A program made the position numbers and the translations under genes. Shown here piece after piece: positions 1 through 7,553 of a stretch of DNA of 64,000 nt; position 1 is the first letter of the stretch, and every line of letters begins with the position of its first letter. This stretch comes from Solirubrobacterales bacterium (lineage in GTDB: Bacteria > Actinomycetota > Thermoleophilia > Solirubrobacterales > Solirubrobacteraceae). A model generated the notes under the pieces. It ran no database searches and was not told the origin of the DNA. It worked only from the letters and a program-made list of their open reading frames with translations. The stretch spans positions 1 through 64,000 of the forward strand of contig CANJIV010000008.1 in the NCBI GenBank assembly GCA_947474595.1, in the 5' to 3' direction.

Positions 1-1
1 C

Positions 2-100
2 GAGAATCAAGCGATCGAGAGCTCGCCCGTCGCGCTCAGATGCGGGGGTGGCAACAAAGTGGCAACAGCAGAGATCGGGACGGCAGGCCGGGCGCGCTAA
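2..100 (+). CDS. possible C-terminus of a phage-type integrase (partial)
   Basis: An open frame enters from the left edge and stops at a TAA at 98-100, giving 32 residues with a GGGNKVAT motif. From memory, tyrosine integrases of actinobacterial integrative elements sometimes end in a similar GGNKVAT-like tail, and the DNA carries the direct repeat GTGGCAACA at 48-56 and 59-67. The tRNA-derived attachment-like fragment 0.8 kb downstream fits an integrase here. Nothing catalytic is visible, because any active-site residues would lie upstream of the window. This is only a suggestion; the other two forward frames are also open across this short stretch. Confidence 0.22.
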   Translation, partial: ENQAIESSPVALRCGGGNKVATAEIGTAGRAR

Positions 101-127
101 CCCGGCGCACGTGTCGAGCGGGTCGGG

Positions 128-133
128 TATTGT
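128..133 (+). promoter_or_regulatory. -10 box for leaderless pentapeptide gene
   Basis: TATTGT followed by 6 bases and then the ATG at 140. No Shine-Dalgarno sequence precedes the start. The spacing places the transcription start at the A of the ATG. Confidence 0.5.
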
Positions 134-139
134 GGCCCG

Positions 140-814
140 ATGCGCTCATTTTCGAAGGTTTTCTGTCTGTCACTTCTATCGGTTGCGCTGCTCGATGGCT
201 CGGCGCAGGCCCGCACCGTCAACGGCTGCGAGATACGTCCCAACACCAACTGTGCCGGCGCGAAGCTGTACGGCGCGGACCTGCGCGGCGCGAACCTGCG
301 CTACGCGGACCTGCACCGCGCGTTCCTGCACCGCGCGGACCTGGACGGCGCGAACCTGCGCTACGCGCAGATGACCGGCGCGAACCTAGACGGCGCGGAC
401 CTGTACCGCGCCAACCTGTACTGCGCGGACCTGCGCAACGCGGACCTGCGCAACGCGGACCTGCGCAACGCGGACCTAAGCCGCGCGGACCTGGACGGCG
501 CGAGCCTGCACGCCGCGGACCTGCGCGGCGCAAATCTGCGCGGCGCGAAGATGACCGCGCAGATGACCGGCGCGAACCTGTACCGTGCGGACCTGTACCG
601 TGCGGACCTGCGCAACGCGAACCTGCGCCGCGCGGACCTGAACCGCGCGAATCTGCGCGGGGCGAATCTGCGCGGGGCGAACCTGGAGTCTGCGGACCTG
701 ACCGACGCGAATCTGCGCGGGGCGAACCTGGAGTCTGCGGACCTGGACGGCGCGGACCTGACCGACGCGGACCTCCGCGGCGCGAAGATGCCCGACGGCA
801 CAATCCACAAGTAG
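140..814 (+). CDS. exported pentapeptide-repeat protein
   Basis: 224 residues. Residues 1-24 look like a signal peptide (hydrophobic FCLSLLSVALLDG, then AQA before the likely cleavage site). Two cysteines follow (about residues 29 and 37), then more than 30 consecutive A(D/N)LXX pentapeptides to the end, predicted to form a right-handed quadrilateral beta-helix. Known pentapeptide proteins include gyrase-protecting Qnr/MfpA types, but those are cytosolic; the signal peptide argues for a role outside the membrane. The function is unknown. Part of the array is tandem DNA duplication: the 15-mer GCGGACCTGCGCAAC occurs three times in a row at 425-469. The gene lies between a possible integrase end and a tRNA-derived attachment-like site, so it is probably cargo of a mobile element. 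The ATG at 140 is chosen because it opens the signal peptide and follows a -10 box at leaderless spacing. Confidence 0.85.
   Translation: MRSFSKVFCLSLLSVALLDGSAQARTVNGCEIRPNTNCAGAKLYGADLRGANLRYADLHRAFLHRADLDGANLRYAQMTGANLDGADLYRANLYCADLRNADLRNADLRNADLSRADLDGASLHAADLRGANLRGAKMTAQMTGANLYRADLYRADLRNANLRRADLNRANLRGANLRGANLESADLTDANLRGANLESADLDGADLTDADLRGAKMPDGTIHK
425..469 (+). repeat. three perfect 15-bp tandem repeats
   Basis: GCGGACCTGCGCAAC repeated at 425-439, 440-454 and 455-469 inside the pentapeptide gene. Each copy encodes one pentapeptide, which suggests recent expansion or length variation of the array. Confidence 0.9.
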
Positions 815-899
815 CCGCCAGCATTCCCACTAGGGACAACTAGCTGTTCCCTGCGATGAAATCAGCAGGGCACGGCACGATCCGCTGGCCAAATTAGAA

Positions 900-940
900 T
901 CATAATCCGCGTGTCGGGGGTTCGAGTCCCTCCTCCGGCA
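900..940 (+). mobile_element. tRNA-Met(CAT) 3' fragment, attachment-site-like
   Basis: The 41 bases read as the 3' half of an elongator tRNA-Met: T33, anticodon CAT (901-903), AA, the 3' anticodon strand TCCGC, variable bases, a perfect T-arm (GGGGG, loop TTCGAGT, CCCTC) and an acceptor strand CTCCGGC plus discriminator A (940). The bases just upstream (ATTAGAA) cannot form the anticodon stem, and no GCCGGAG partner for the acceptor stem exists upstream. It is therefore not a functional tRNA. A fragment running from the anticodon loop to the tRNA 3' end is the classic direct repeat left by tyrosine-integrase elements. The intact tRNA-Met would lie outside the window to the left. Confidence 0.75.
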
Positions 941-972
941 TCCTGCAAACACCGACAAGGCTAAGAGATGCG

Positions 973-1461
973 CTAAGGCTTGAGTGCTCGTAGCACCGTC
1001 TTGTCACCGTTAGATACCGACGAAATTGGTGAGATGTTTCCTTGGAGTGCCAACGTCTCTGCGCTGGTGACATTCTTCAGATAGAGATGACGGCTGAGCC
1101 CGAACTTCTTGATCGACACCTCAACTGAGGCGCGCTCTATCGAGTAGTAAAGCTTTGAGGCACCCTCACTGGTTACCCAGTCGAAGAGATGGATCTCTGT
1201 CGCACCAACCGCGACGAGCACTCGATAACCATCAAACCCACGTTTCTGCGCTGCGTTGTTGCGTTGGGCGTGCATCGCCTCTACGCTGCCCACCGCATCA
1301 CCGAGTGTGCCCGCTAGCGCTCCTCCAGCCACTCCGCCAAGAGTTCCCCAACCAACGAGCTTGAGGTATTGGTCTTTAAAGGCAAAGATCCCCGCCGCGC
1401 TAACGGTGGTATCTCCACTCAACGTCTTGGCGCTTGAAATTAGTTGTTCGATATTGCTCAT
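973..1461 (-). CDS. hypothetical protein with glycine-rich hydrophobic segment
   Basis: 162 residues, not recognised. A glycine/alanine-rich hydrophobic stretch at about residues 33-53 (LVGWGTLGGVAGGALAG) resembles a glycine-zipper type membrane segment. The rest alternates beta-like strands, with a region (about 80-130) resembling a PH-like fold as in other lipid-associated small proteins; that resemblance is weak. The ATG at 1461 is preceded by TATATT (1484-1489), which would give a leader of about 15 bases. It sits just outside the attachment-like tRNA fragment and points towards it. No operon partner is apparent. Confidence 0.6.
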   Translation of the reverse strand: MSNIEQLISSAKTLSGDTTVSAAGIFAFKDQYLKLVGWGTLGGVAGGALAGTLGDAVGSVEAMHAQRNNAAQKRGFDGYRVLVAVGATEIHLFDWVTSEGASKLYYSIERASVEVSIKKFGLSRHLYLKNVTSAETLALQGNISPISSVSNGDKTVLRALKP

Positions 1462-1655
1462 TGGAAAGCTGTCTTTCGCCGGGAATATATTTCGCCATTA
1501 GCGATGTTAATCCGCGCGTCGGAAGTTTTGGTCTCGCCTCTCCCACCTCTGAGACGTGATCAGATCCTTTGCGGGGCCTGCCTTAGAGGCGTTCCACACA
1601 CGGCCAACTCTGTAGGCTCGCCAGCGGCTATGTCAAACTCAACCGGCTCGGCGAA

Positions 1656-2849
1656 ATGAGCACGACTCCTGCCCCTAGCGCACCGAGCTCTCCGTTGGAG
1701 TCCCCGATTCGGATCGGGATAGCAACGGCCGCGGTCTTTGGTGGAGTGTTCGTAGGGCTGGGACTTGCCAGATTCGCTTTCGCCCCCTTGCAGCCAGCTC
1801 TCGTGGCCCACGGATGGTTTAGCGCTAGTACATCTGCGTTACTAGCAGCGGCAAACCTCGCTGGGTACCTAATCGGGGCCCTCGCCGGAGCCCACCTGGC
1901 CCGAAGGTTCTCGGTTACGTCCTTACTGAGAGTTCTCATGCTGATCGTCGCCCTTTCGTTCTTCGCTTGCATGGACCGATCGCTTCCGTTTGTCTGGTTT
2001 TTCCTATGGCGGGTGGCCTCCGGAGTTGGCGGCGGGGCGATCATGGCCTTGGCCGGGCCAGCTGTCCTAGCCCACGTCGAGGCGTCGCGGCGGGCGCTGA
2101 TCGGACAGATATCGCTATTCGGAGTCAGCCTCGGAATCATCGTCGCTGGCGCGCTCATGCCCGTGCTCTTGACTGATGGGATCCCGCTGGTTTGGTTGGT
2201 ACTCGGATCGCTGGCCCTAGTCGCTACAGCGATTACTTGGCGTATGTGGCCGCCATCACCACGACGGGAGGCGGCTGTTGTTAGGCCGCCGCCCGGACAG
2301 AGGTTGTTCTATCTCCAGTACGGGCTGGTCGCAATGGGCGTCGTACCGCAGATGATCTTCTTGGTCGACTACATCGCTCGAGATCTCGGCCGTGGAGTGA
2401 GCGTAGGTTCAAGCTTCTATCTCGTCTACGGAGCCGGTGCGGTGGTCGGGCCATTGATGCTTGGTTTTGTAGCGGGACGGATCGGACTTCGGCCGACGAT
2501 ACGGATGGCGCTGGTCATCCAGTTCATAGCCGTGGGACTTTTGATGGTCGCAACAGGGAGTGTGGTTCTCGCGCTCTCATGCTTCTTGGCTGGACTAGGG
2601 ATGCCGGGACTGCTGGCCGGCTTCTTATTGCGCAGCCAGCAGATAGCCGACGGAGACCTGCTGATCCACCGAGCACTATGGGGGAAGGCTACGGCGTCGT
2701 TTGCAACGGGCCAGGCCCTCGCGGCGTTTGGCACCGTCTACCTAATCGACACCTACGGCGAGCACGGCGCGGCATACCCCGTGCTTTTTGTTGTCTCCAC
2801 CGCAGCAATGGCGATCGCAATCGCACTGGATTTCGCGATACGCAAGTAA
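1656..2849 (+). CDS. YbfB/YjiJ-family MFS transporter
   Basis: 397 residues with about twelve hydrophobic segments, the usual size for a major facilitator. The N-terminal GLGLARFAFAPLQPAL and the following NLAGYLIGALAG are typical of the YbfB/YjiJ branch. A basic loop after TM2 (GAHLARRF) corresponds to the MFS loop 2-3. Substrate is unknown for this family. It stands alone, convergent with the SGNH gene downstream. The start ATG at 1656 lies 37 residues before the TM1 signature end; there is no clear Shine-Dalgarno. Confidence 0.82.
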   Translation: MSTTPAPSAPSSPLESPIRIGIATAAVFGGVFVGLGLARFAFAPLQPALVAHGWFSASTSALLAAANLAGYLIGALAGAHLARRFSVTSLLRVLMLIVALSFFACMDRSLPFVWFFLWRVASGVGGGAIMALAGPAVLAHVEASRRALIGQISLFGVSLGIIVAGALMPVLLTDGIPLVWLVLGSLALVATAITWRMWPPSPRREAAVVRPPPGQRLFYLQYGLVAMGVVPQMIFLVDYIARDLGRGVSVGSSFYLVYGAGAVVGPLMLGFVAGRIGLRPTIRMALVIQFIAVGLLMVATGSVVLALSCFLAGLGMPGLLAGFLLRSQQIADGDLLIHRALWGKATASFATGQALAAFGTVYLIDTYGEHGAAYPVLFVVSTAAMAIAIALDFAIRK

Positions 2850-2870
2850 GCGCCGGCCGCTAGGGGAAGC

Positions 2871-3929
2871 TCAGCCAGTGAGGCTCAGCGACGCCGGCGT
2901 GAAGTTACGCAGGTCGTACTGGCGTGCTAATAGTTTGAGCACCTCGCCGCTCACTACCGCCCCGCCTTCCATCGTGATGTGAACGCCGTCTGGCGCTCGC
3001 ACGACCTTCTTGACCCCACCAACGGTAATCGTGTCGCTGTACTTGGCCCCGTTGGGCGAGAAAAGGCTGTAGAGGTCGAGGTAGATGACTCGTCCCGGGC
3101 GCTTGGCGGCCTCGGTCTTGTAGACCTCGTTGAGCTTGATGATCTTCTCGTTAAGGGCGCTCTCTTCCATCTGGGGCTCCCCCATCCAAATCACGAACCG
3201 CCCGGGCTTCTGTGTTGCGAGATCCATCATCCCCCCCACGCGGCGCCGGTACTCCTGCTCCCACACGGCGTCGCCGAAGTGTTCGCTCTGCTTCGCGTTC
3301 TCGGGTAGTCCAGACATGTAGGCATCGGCGTCGTTTCCACCAAACATCAAGGAAACTACGTCGGGGTCCTCGGCCTTGAGCATCTCCGTGAGATGGCTAA
3401 ACCAGTTAAAGGCATCCGGACGGTTAAGTCCGGTTGAGATATGGAAATCCGCCGGCTCAACTGTCATTACTCCGGTTCGCGGTCCGATCTGTTCCATCGC
3501 CAGCCCAACGGTGCCCATCAGCGAGTCGCCTCCGAAGTAGAGCTTCATCTTCTTCTGCGGGCTAAAGACCTCTTTGACGGGCACAACTGGCTTGGTTGGC
3601 TTAGCTAGCTTTGTGGGCACGATTGGTGGAGCGGGTGCCTTGATCGGAATAATCACCTTGGTGTTGATCGTGTCCTTGTCGCCTAGCCCCACAACGTTGG
3701 CGATCCCCTGGCGGATCTGAGTGATCTGTGTGAAATTACTCACTCCTTGGAGGGCGCCAGTGGCTGCCATGGCAAGATCGCGTCCTGTTCCAGCGGGCTG
3801 GTTGACAGCCGATTTATGTAGGGCGCGTGCGTCAAGAAATGAACTCAGAACAAGAGCGATAATGACCGCAAGCATGGCGTGGCCAACTGGTCGTAGCCGG
3901 TTGGCTTGGCTATCTGGATTCTCAGTCAT
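2871..3929 (-). CDS. DUF459-type SGNH hydrolase, membrane-anchored
   Basis: 352 residues. An N-terminal membrane anchor (about 15-33, HAMLAVIIALVLSSFLDA) is followed by a Pro/Lys-rich linker and an SGNH fold. The nucleophile block is GGDSLMG (about residue 134), the Asn block is FGGNDAD, and the catalytic Asp/His pair appears as DGVHIT near the C-terminus. DUF459 proteins commonly pair with MBOAT acyltransferases, in the manner of AlgX/AlgJ with AlgI, and probably work outside the membrane on the acetyl group of a glycan. Its ATG lies 7 bases after the MBOAT stop, so the two are cotranscribed. The glycan target is not visible. Confidence 0.82.
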   Translation of the reverse strand: MTENPDSQANRLRPVGHAMLAVIIALVLSSFLDARALHKSAVNQPAGTGRDLAMAATGALQGVSNFTQITQIRQGIANVVGLGDKDTINTKVIIPIKAPAPPIVPTKLAKPTKPVVPVKEVFSPQKKMKLYFGGDSLMGTVGLAMEQIGPRTGVMTVEPADFHISTGLNRPDAFNWFSHLTEMLKAEDPDVVSLMFGGNDADAYMSGLPENAKQSEHFGDAVWEQEYRRRVGGMMDLATQKPGRFVIWMGEPQMEESALNEKIIKLNEVYKTEAAKRPGRVIYLDLYSLFSPNGAKYSDTITVGGVKKVVRAPDGVHITMEGGAVVSGEVLKLLARQYDLRNFTPASLSLTG

Positions 3930-3936
3930 CAGTCAA

Positions 3937-5361
3937 TCAAAATTGGAAGTAGATGAACGGAGCAACCCCGTAGGGCCCTAGGAGGTTGATGACCATCAAG
4001 ACGACGCCGAGGCAAGCGCCCTGGCCAAGTGCAGAGAAGCCCGAGAAAAGGCCTCGCAACCTTTGCCCGACCGAAGGCGGCGTGAACTGGGTAACCATCA
4101 AAGCAGCGATCGCCAAGATGACTCCGATCGTTATCTGGGGCGAGGGCTGGCCCCAGTTAGTGAAGAGGTGGCTAAGCAGATTTGTTGCGCCACCAAGCGA
4201 ATCCTGTCGGAAGAAGACCCAAGCAAGGCAGACGAAGTTGAAGGTGAGAAAGATCATTCCCCACCGCCGCGGCCCAGAGGTGGCCGGTTCCCGGCCGCCA
4301 CGTTCGCTACGACGGCTCACCCACCAGTGGTCAACAACCAGCCCGAGGCCGTTTAGGGCACCCCAGATCACAAACGTCCACGATGCCCCGTGCCAAAGTC
4401 CACCTAAGAGCATTGTCAGCATGATGTTTATATAAGTCCGCGTCCGTCCCTTGCGGTTGCCGCCCAGCGGGATATAGAGATAGTCGCGCAGCCAACGCGA
4501 GAGCGTCATATGCCAGCGGCGCCAAAACTCTCGCAGCGATGCTGAGGAATACGGACGGTCGAAGTTCTGAGGAAGTTTGAAGCCAAGCAGCAGCGCGATT
4601 CCAATCGCCATGTCTGTGTAGCCGCTGAAGTCAGCGTAGATCTGGATCGCATAGGCGTAGATCGCGATCAGGACGACCAGCGACGAATACTGGTTGGGGG
4701 CCCCAAACACGGGATCGACAAAGTCCGCTAGCGCCGTGGCGATCACAACCTTCTTAAACAGCCCTCCAGCGATCAGGGCGAAGGCTCGGGTTGTGTCGAT
4801 GCGACGTGGGTCCGGCGGCGGCTCGAACTGGGGCACGAGCTCCGCTGGGCGGACGATCGGTCCGGCGACGAGGTGTGGGAAGAAGGAAAGAAAGACGGTG
4901 AACTTCGCGAACGTGGTCGGCTTTTGATCTCCACGGTAGATGTCGATCACGTAGCTGAGGGCCATGAAGGTGAAGAATGAGATTCCAACAGGTAAGACCG
5001 TGTGAACGAGCAGGGATGGAACCTCGAAGCCTAGGTTTCCTAGAACCGCTTGGCCGGAGTCTGCGAAAAAGTTCCAGTACTTGAAGTAGGCCAGGATTCC
5101 GAGGTTCACGACGACAGTCGCGACCAGGAGCGCGGTGCGCCGCTGCTGATCGCTCGTGCGATGCATCGCCACCGCAAACCCTTGGTTGATGATCGTGCTA
5201 CCAGCTAGAAGGAGCGCGAACCTCCAGTCCCAGGCAGCGTAGAAGATGTAGCTGGCGAGCGTGATGAAGATGCGCCAGCGATGGGGGCGCACCATTGTGA
5301 TCCAGTTGATCGGCCAGACGATCAGGAAGAAAACAACGAACGTGAAGGTCGGAAAGAGCAA
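3937..5361 (-). CDS. MBOAT-family O-acyltransferase (AlgI/DltB-like)
   Basis: 474 residues, polytopic (about 11 segments). MBOAT hallmarks are clear: the REFWRRWHMTLSRWLRDYL block around residue 280 followed by YIPLGGN, and the invariant membrane histidine in GGLWHGASW (about residue 323). Such enzymes move an acyl group from the cytosol across the membrane to a partner that modifies an extracellular polymer. SGNH-type proteins immediately upstream and downstream are the likely partners. The start is TTG at 5361, six bases after the upstream gene's TAA, with AAGAGA as a weak ribosome-binding site. Confidence 0.9.
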   Translation of the reverse strand: MLFPTFTFVVFFLIVWPINWITMVRPHRWRIFITLASYIFYAAWDWRFALLLAGSTIINQGFAVAMHRTSDQQRRTALLVATVVVNLGILAYFKYWNFFADSGQAVLGNLGFEVPSLLVHTVLPVGISFFTFMALSYVIDIYRGDQKPTTFAKFTVFLSFFPHLVAGPIVRPAELVPQFEPPPDPRRIDTTRAFALIAGGLFKKVVIATALADFVDPVFGAPNQYSSLVVLIAIYAYAIQIYADFSGYTDMAIGIALLLGFKLPQNFDRPYSSASLREFWRRWHMTLSRWLRDYLYIPLGGNRKGRTRTYINIMLTMLLGGLWHGASWTFVIWGALNGLGLVVDHWWVSRRSERGGREPATSGPRRWGMIFLTFNFVCLAWVFFRQDSLGGATNLLSHLFTNWGQPSPQITIGVILAIAALMVTQFTPPSVGQRLRGLFSGFSALGQGACLGVVLMVINLLGPYGVAPFIYFQF

Positions 5362-5367
5362 GTTCTC

Positions 5368-6180
5368 TTAGGCGCTCGGTGCCGTCGTCCCGCCGGTGGA
5401 ACTCGGGGTGTCTTGATGCTGCTGCGGTGGCGAGATGCCTCCGGTTGGATTTGAGGCCGGCGTCGGCGGGTGTTCGCAGTTCTTGACCGCCCCAGCGATC
5501 ATCTGGGCAAATGATGCAAGCCCGATCGGTCCGGGATGTACGCCGTCGTAGGAGGTCCACTCCGGATGGCGCTCTGCCGCCGAAGCCCAATCGACGATGC
5601 TTAGCCGCTTGTAGCGTGCCGCTGCCCGCGCCATCAGGCTGTTGGTCTGAGTAAAAATGTTGGCGCTCACGCGTCTCTTGCCTACTAGTTTCGTGGTCCG
5701 GTGGTAGAGATTGACCCAAATAACGCAACGAGAGCTACCTGTCACCGCCATCGCCTGCGCGATCATCGCAGTAAAGACGGACGGTTGAGCGGGGTCGTTA
5801 TTTAGACCGAGCTGGAGCACTACGACCTGCGGAAGGCCGGGCTTTCGCGCATATGCCCGCAGCGCTTCTATGCCTTCACCAACAGTGCGGCCGATGCGCG
5901 CTGAGATTACGAGTTGGTTGGCCGGCAACAGTGCCGGCAGGGCATCGATAATGCCGACCATCAGCGAATCGCCCTGTAGGTAGACCTGAGGCTTGGTGGC
6001 CGCGGGCTGCGCAACAGCAGGACGCCCTGGCGGACTATAGGAGGTTTGATTAAAGTTGCCCCAGGCGCCACAGGCCAACGCAACGGCGCAGCAGGCAACT
6101 ACCGCCGCTGCTGTCCGGCTGCGGGGCAAGTTCGGTCGCGGGCGCCTGATTAGGCGCACTTTGGGGGACGATCTGTCCAT
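5368..6180 (-). CDS. SGNH/GDSL hydrolase-like protein, secreted or anchored
   Basis: 270 residues. An N-terminal hydrophobic segment (about 23-42, TAAAVVACCAVALACGAWG) acts as anchor or signal. The SGNH core has GDSLMV (about residue 74), LGLNND as the Asn block and DGVHPG as the Asp/His block near residue 224. It is first in a three-gene unit SGNH-MBOAT-DUF459 with gaps of 6 and 7 bases. Two different SGNH proteins around one MBOAT suggests one transfers and one removes or relays the acyl group. The C-terminal 40 residues are Pro/Thr-rich and probably disordered. Confidence 0.82.
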   Translation of the reverse strand: MDRSSPKVRLIRRPRPNLPRSRTAAAVVACCAVALACGAWGNFNQTSYSPPGRPAVAQPAATKPQVYLQGDSLMVGIIDALPALLPANQLVISARIGRTVGEGIEALRAYARKPGLPQVVVLQLGLNNDPAQPSVFTAMIAQAMAVTGSSRCVIWVNLYHRTTKLVGKRRVSANIFTQTNSLMARAAARYKRLSIVDWASAAERHPEWTSYDGVHPGPIGLASFAQMIAGAVKNCEHPPTPASNPTGGISPPQQHQDTPSSTGGTTAPSA

Positions 6181-6284
6181 GGCTTAGGCACACGAACTGC
6201 GACTGAGACTCTACCGGGGCCGAGCCCAGCTCACGCCAGCAACCGTGCAAGCCTGCCACCACGCCACGAGCGCGCTGCCCCTTG

Positions 6285-6743
6285 TTACCGGCCGACCGAA
6301 CGAACTATGTCGCGGGCACGCTGGCCAAGCTCTGCTAAGAGCGTCCTGATCTCGGTAAGCCCAGCGCGCAGCTCTGAGTCGCCAACATCGACTGGCATCA
6401 TTGAATCTTGGAGGGTTCCCACGGTGGCGTCGGCGCCCGCTACGGAGTCCATCGCGCGTTGCACTAGCTCTTTTGGGCCAACCGATGGCGGGCTGTCGGG
6501 TGGTTGCGCGAATGGCCTGGAAGTTAAGTCGTGGCGGGCAGCGAAACCAAGATAGGTTCGTTGGGCACGCCCATAGGCGAGCTGCGTGGGGCGAAAGATC
6601 TGCGTCTCTAGACGCTCGGCGCTGTCGTCATCTAAGCGCTCGTGTGCATCTCCTAGGGCGCCCAGTGCGGCTCCAATCTGATCAATGGCTGTGGCCACGC
6701 AGTCCAGTAGCTCTTGACGCGCTTCGGCGGCGAGATATGTCAC
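6285..6743 (-). CDS. hypothetical helical protein
   Basis: 152 residues, not recognised. The composition is Ala/Glu/Leu/Asp-rich with heptad-like spacing, so an all-helical bundle is likely. No signal peptide, membrane segment or cysteine pattern is seen. The GTG start at 6743 follows TAGCCT by exactly 7 bases with no Shine-Dalgarno, a [15 protein letters not shown]. It is divergent from the thioesterase gene with only 41 bases between the two start codons. Confidence 0.65.
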   Translation of the reverse strand: MTYLAAEARQELLDCVATAIDQIGAALGALGDAHERLDDDSAERLETQIFRPTQLAYGRAQRTYLGFAARHDLTSRPFAQPPDSPPSVGPKELVQRAMDSVAGADATVGTLQDSMMPVDVGDSELRAGLTEIRTLLAELGQRARDIVRSVGR

Positions 6744-6750
6744 GAGCCTT

Positions 6751-6756
6751 AGGCTA
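6751..6756 (-). promoter_or_regulatory. -10 box, [15 protein letters not shown] at 6743
   Basis: Minus-strand TAGCCT, 7-base spacer AAGGCTC, then GTG at 6743. It forms one half of a compact divergent promoter pair with 6772-6777. Confidence 0.5.
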
Positions 6757-6771
6757 CTCGCACTGCACGCA

Positions 6772-6777
6772 TAAGAT
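6772..6777 (+). promoter_or_regulatory. -10 box, [15 protein letters not shown] at 6785
   Basis: TAAGAT, 7-base spacer GCTTGCC, then ATG at 6785. This spacing selects 6785 over the in-frame ATG at 6776, which would overlap the -10 box. Confidence 0.55.
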
Positions 6778-6784
6778 GCTTGCC

Positions 6785-7171
6785 ATGCACCTAAAGAAGA
6801 TAGAGATCCGGTGGAGCGACCTAGACGCTTTTTGCCACGTCAACAATGCCGTCTACCTTAACTATCTCGAAGAGGTGCGGGACGAGTTTCTAAATCTTGC
6901 GGTGGCACCAACCGGAAGTGCTTGGGATTTTGTGCTCGTGCGGGTTGCGATCGACTATCGACGAGAACTCAAGGAAGAGGATCAGATCGTCGTTGCTTCT
7001 TGTGCTTTGACCTCGATCGGGACCGCGAGCGTGACCACGCACGAAGAGATCCGTACGCTTACAGGAGACCTAGCTGCCGAGGCTGAGGCGGTGATGGTCG
7101 CTCGCGACCGGGAGACCGGTAAATCCAGGCCACTTACAGATATCGAACGGGCAGGCATTGAGCGTGTCTGA
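6785..7171 (+). CDS. acyl-CoA thioesterase, 4HBT hotdog family
   Basis: 128 residues, the standard single-hotdog length. The 4HBT/YbgC signature is near the N-terminus: RWSDLDAFCHVNNAVYL, where the Asp and HVNN residues bind and activate the thioester, followed by YLEEVRDEF. It likely hydrolyses an acyl-CoA or acyl-ACP in the cytosol; substrate unknown. A longer reading frame extends to 6401 but lacks homology and overlaps the antisense gene, so it is rejected. The next gene starts inside its last codons, indicating coupling. Confidence 0.88.
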   Translation: MHLKKIEIRWSDLDAFCHVNNAVYLNYLEEVRDEFLNLAVAPTGSAWDFVLVRVAIDYRRELKEEDQIVVASCALTSIGTASVTTHEEIRTLTGDLAAEAEAVMVARDRETGKSRPLTDIERAGIERV

Positions 7172-7550
7172 TGGTGGGAGTGAAAACGATGGCGGGCGCC
7201 AAGGACAGCGCTGGTTAGTGATCCGGCGAGTGGCCGGGCCGAGCATTCTCTTCCTTGCCGGGGTGGCCATTCTGATCGCTTCCAGCGAGGACGGTCCGTG
7301 GTCGCTGGTTGGGTTCTCGCTTATCGGCGTTGCTGCAGTGGCGGGAGTTTCGCTAGCTTTTTATGAGGTCGGGCTCAGCGAAGATCGCGCTCGCAGCCGT
7401 GACAGCGCACTAACCGCTGCACGATCGGACTCCGCAGACGCGACGGTCTCGACCCCAGACACTCGACCCCCCGGACCCTCCTCGCGTCGCACGACCCCGG
7501 CGCCGACGGCGACCCGCCCACCACGGCGACGCAGCCGCGGGGACGGTTGA
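7164..7550 (+). CDS. small two-TM membrane protein
   Basis: 128 residues from GTG 7164, overlapping the thioesterase stop by 8 bases, so translationally coupled (a TTG at 7158 is the alternative). Two hydrophobic helices lie at about residues 24-40 (AGPSILFLAGVAILIAS) and 46-66, followed by a charged, then Pro/Thr/Arg-rich C-terminal tail (RPPRRRSRGDG at the end). It resembles the many small actinobacterial membrane proteins of unknown role. Not recognised further. Confidence 0.65.
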   Translation: MSDGGSENDGGRQGQRWLVIRRVAGPSILFLAGVAILIASSEDGPWSLVGFSLIGVAAVAGVSLAFYEVGLSEDRARSRDSALTAARSDSADATVSTPDTRPPGPSSRRTTPAPTATRPPRRRSRGDG

Positions 7551-7553
7551 CGC

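Noticed and set aside
40-843. Long open frames on all strands over the pentapeptide gene (for example 40-843 plus, 219-839 minus)
   Set aside because: They arise from the GC-rich 15-bp periodic repeats, which exclude stops in several frames. They have arginine/proline-only composition and no start context; the 140-814 frame alone has a signal peptide and family repeats.
860-940. A complete tRNA-Met gene ending at 940
   Set aside because: The T-arm and 3' acceptor are perfect, but no 5' acceptor GCCGGAG or 5' anticodon strand exists upstream, so only a fragment is present.
6401-7171. A 256-residue form of the thioesterase
   Set aside because: The first 125 residues are antisense to the gene at 6285-6743 and show no hotdog sequence; the leaderless box selects 6785.
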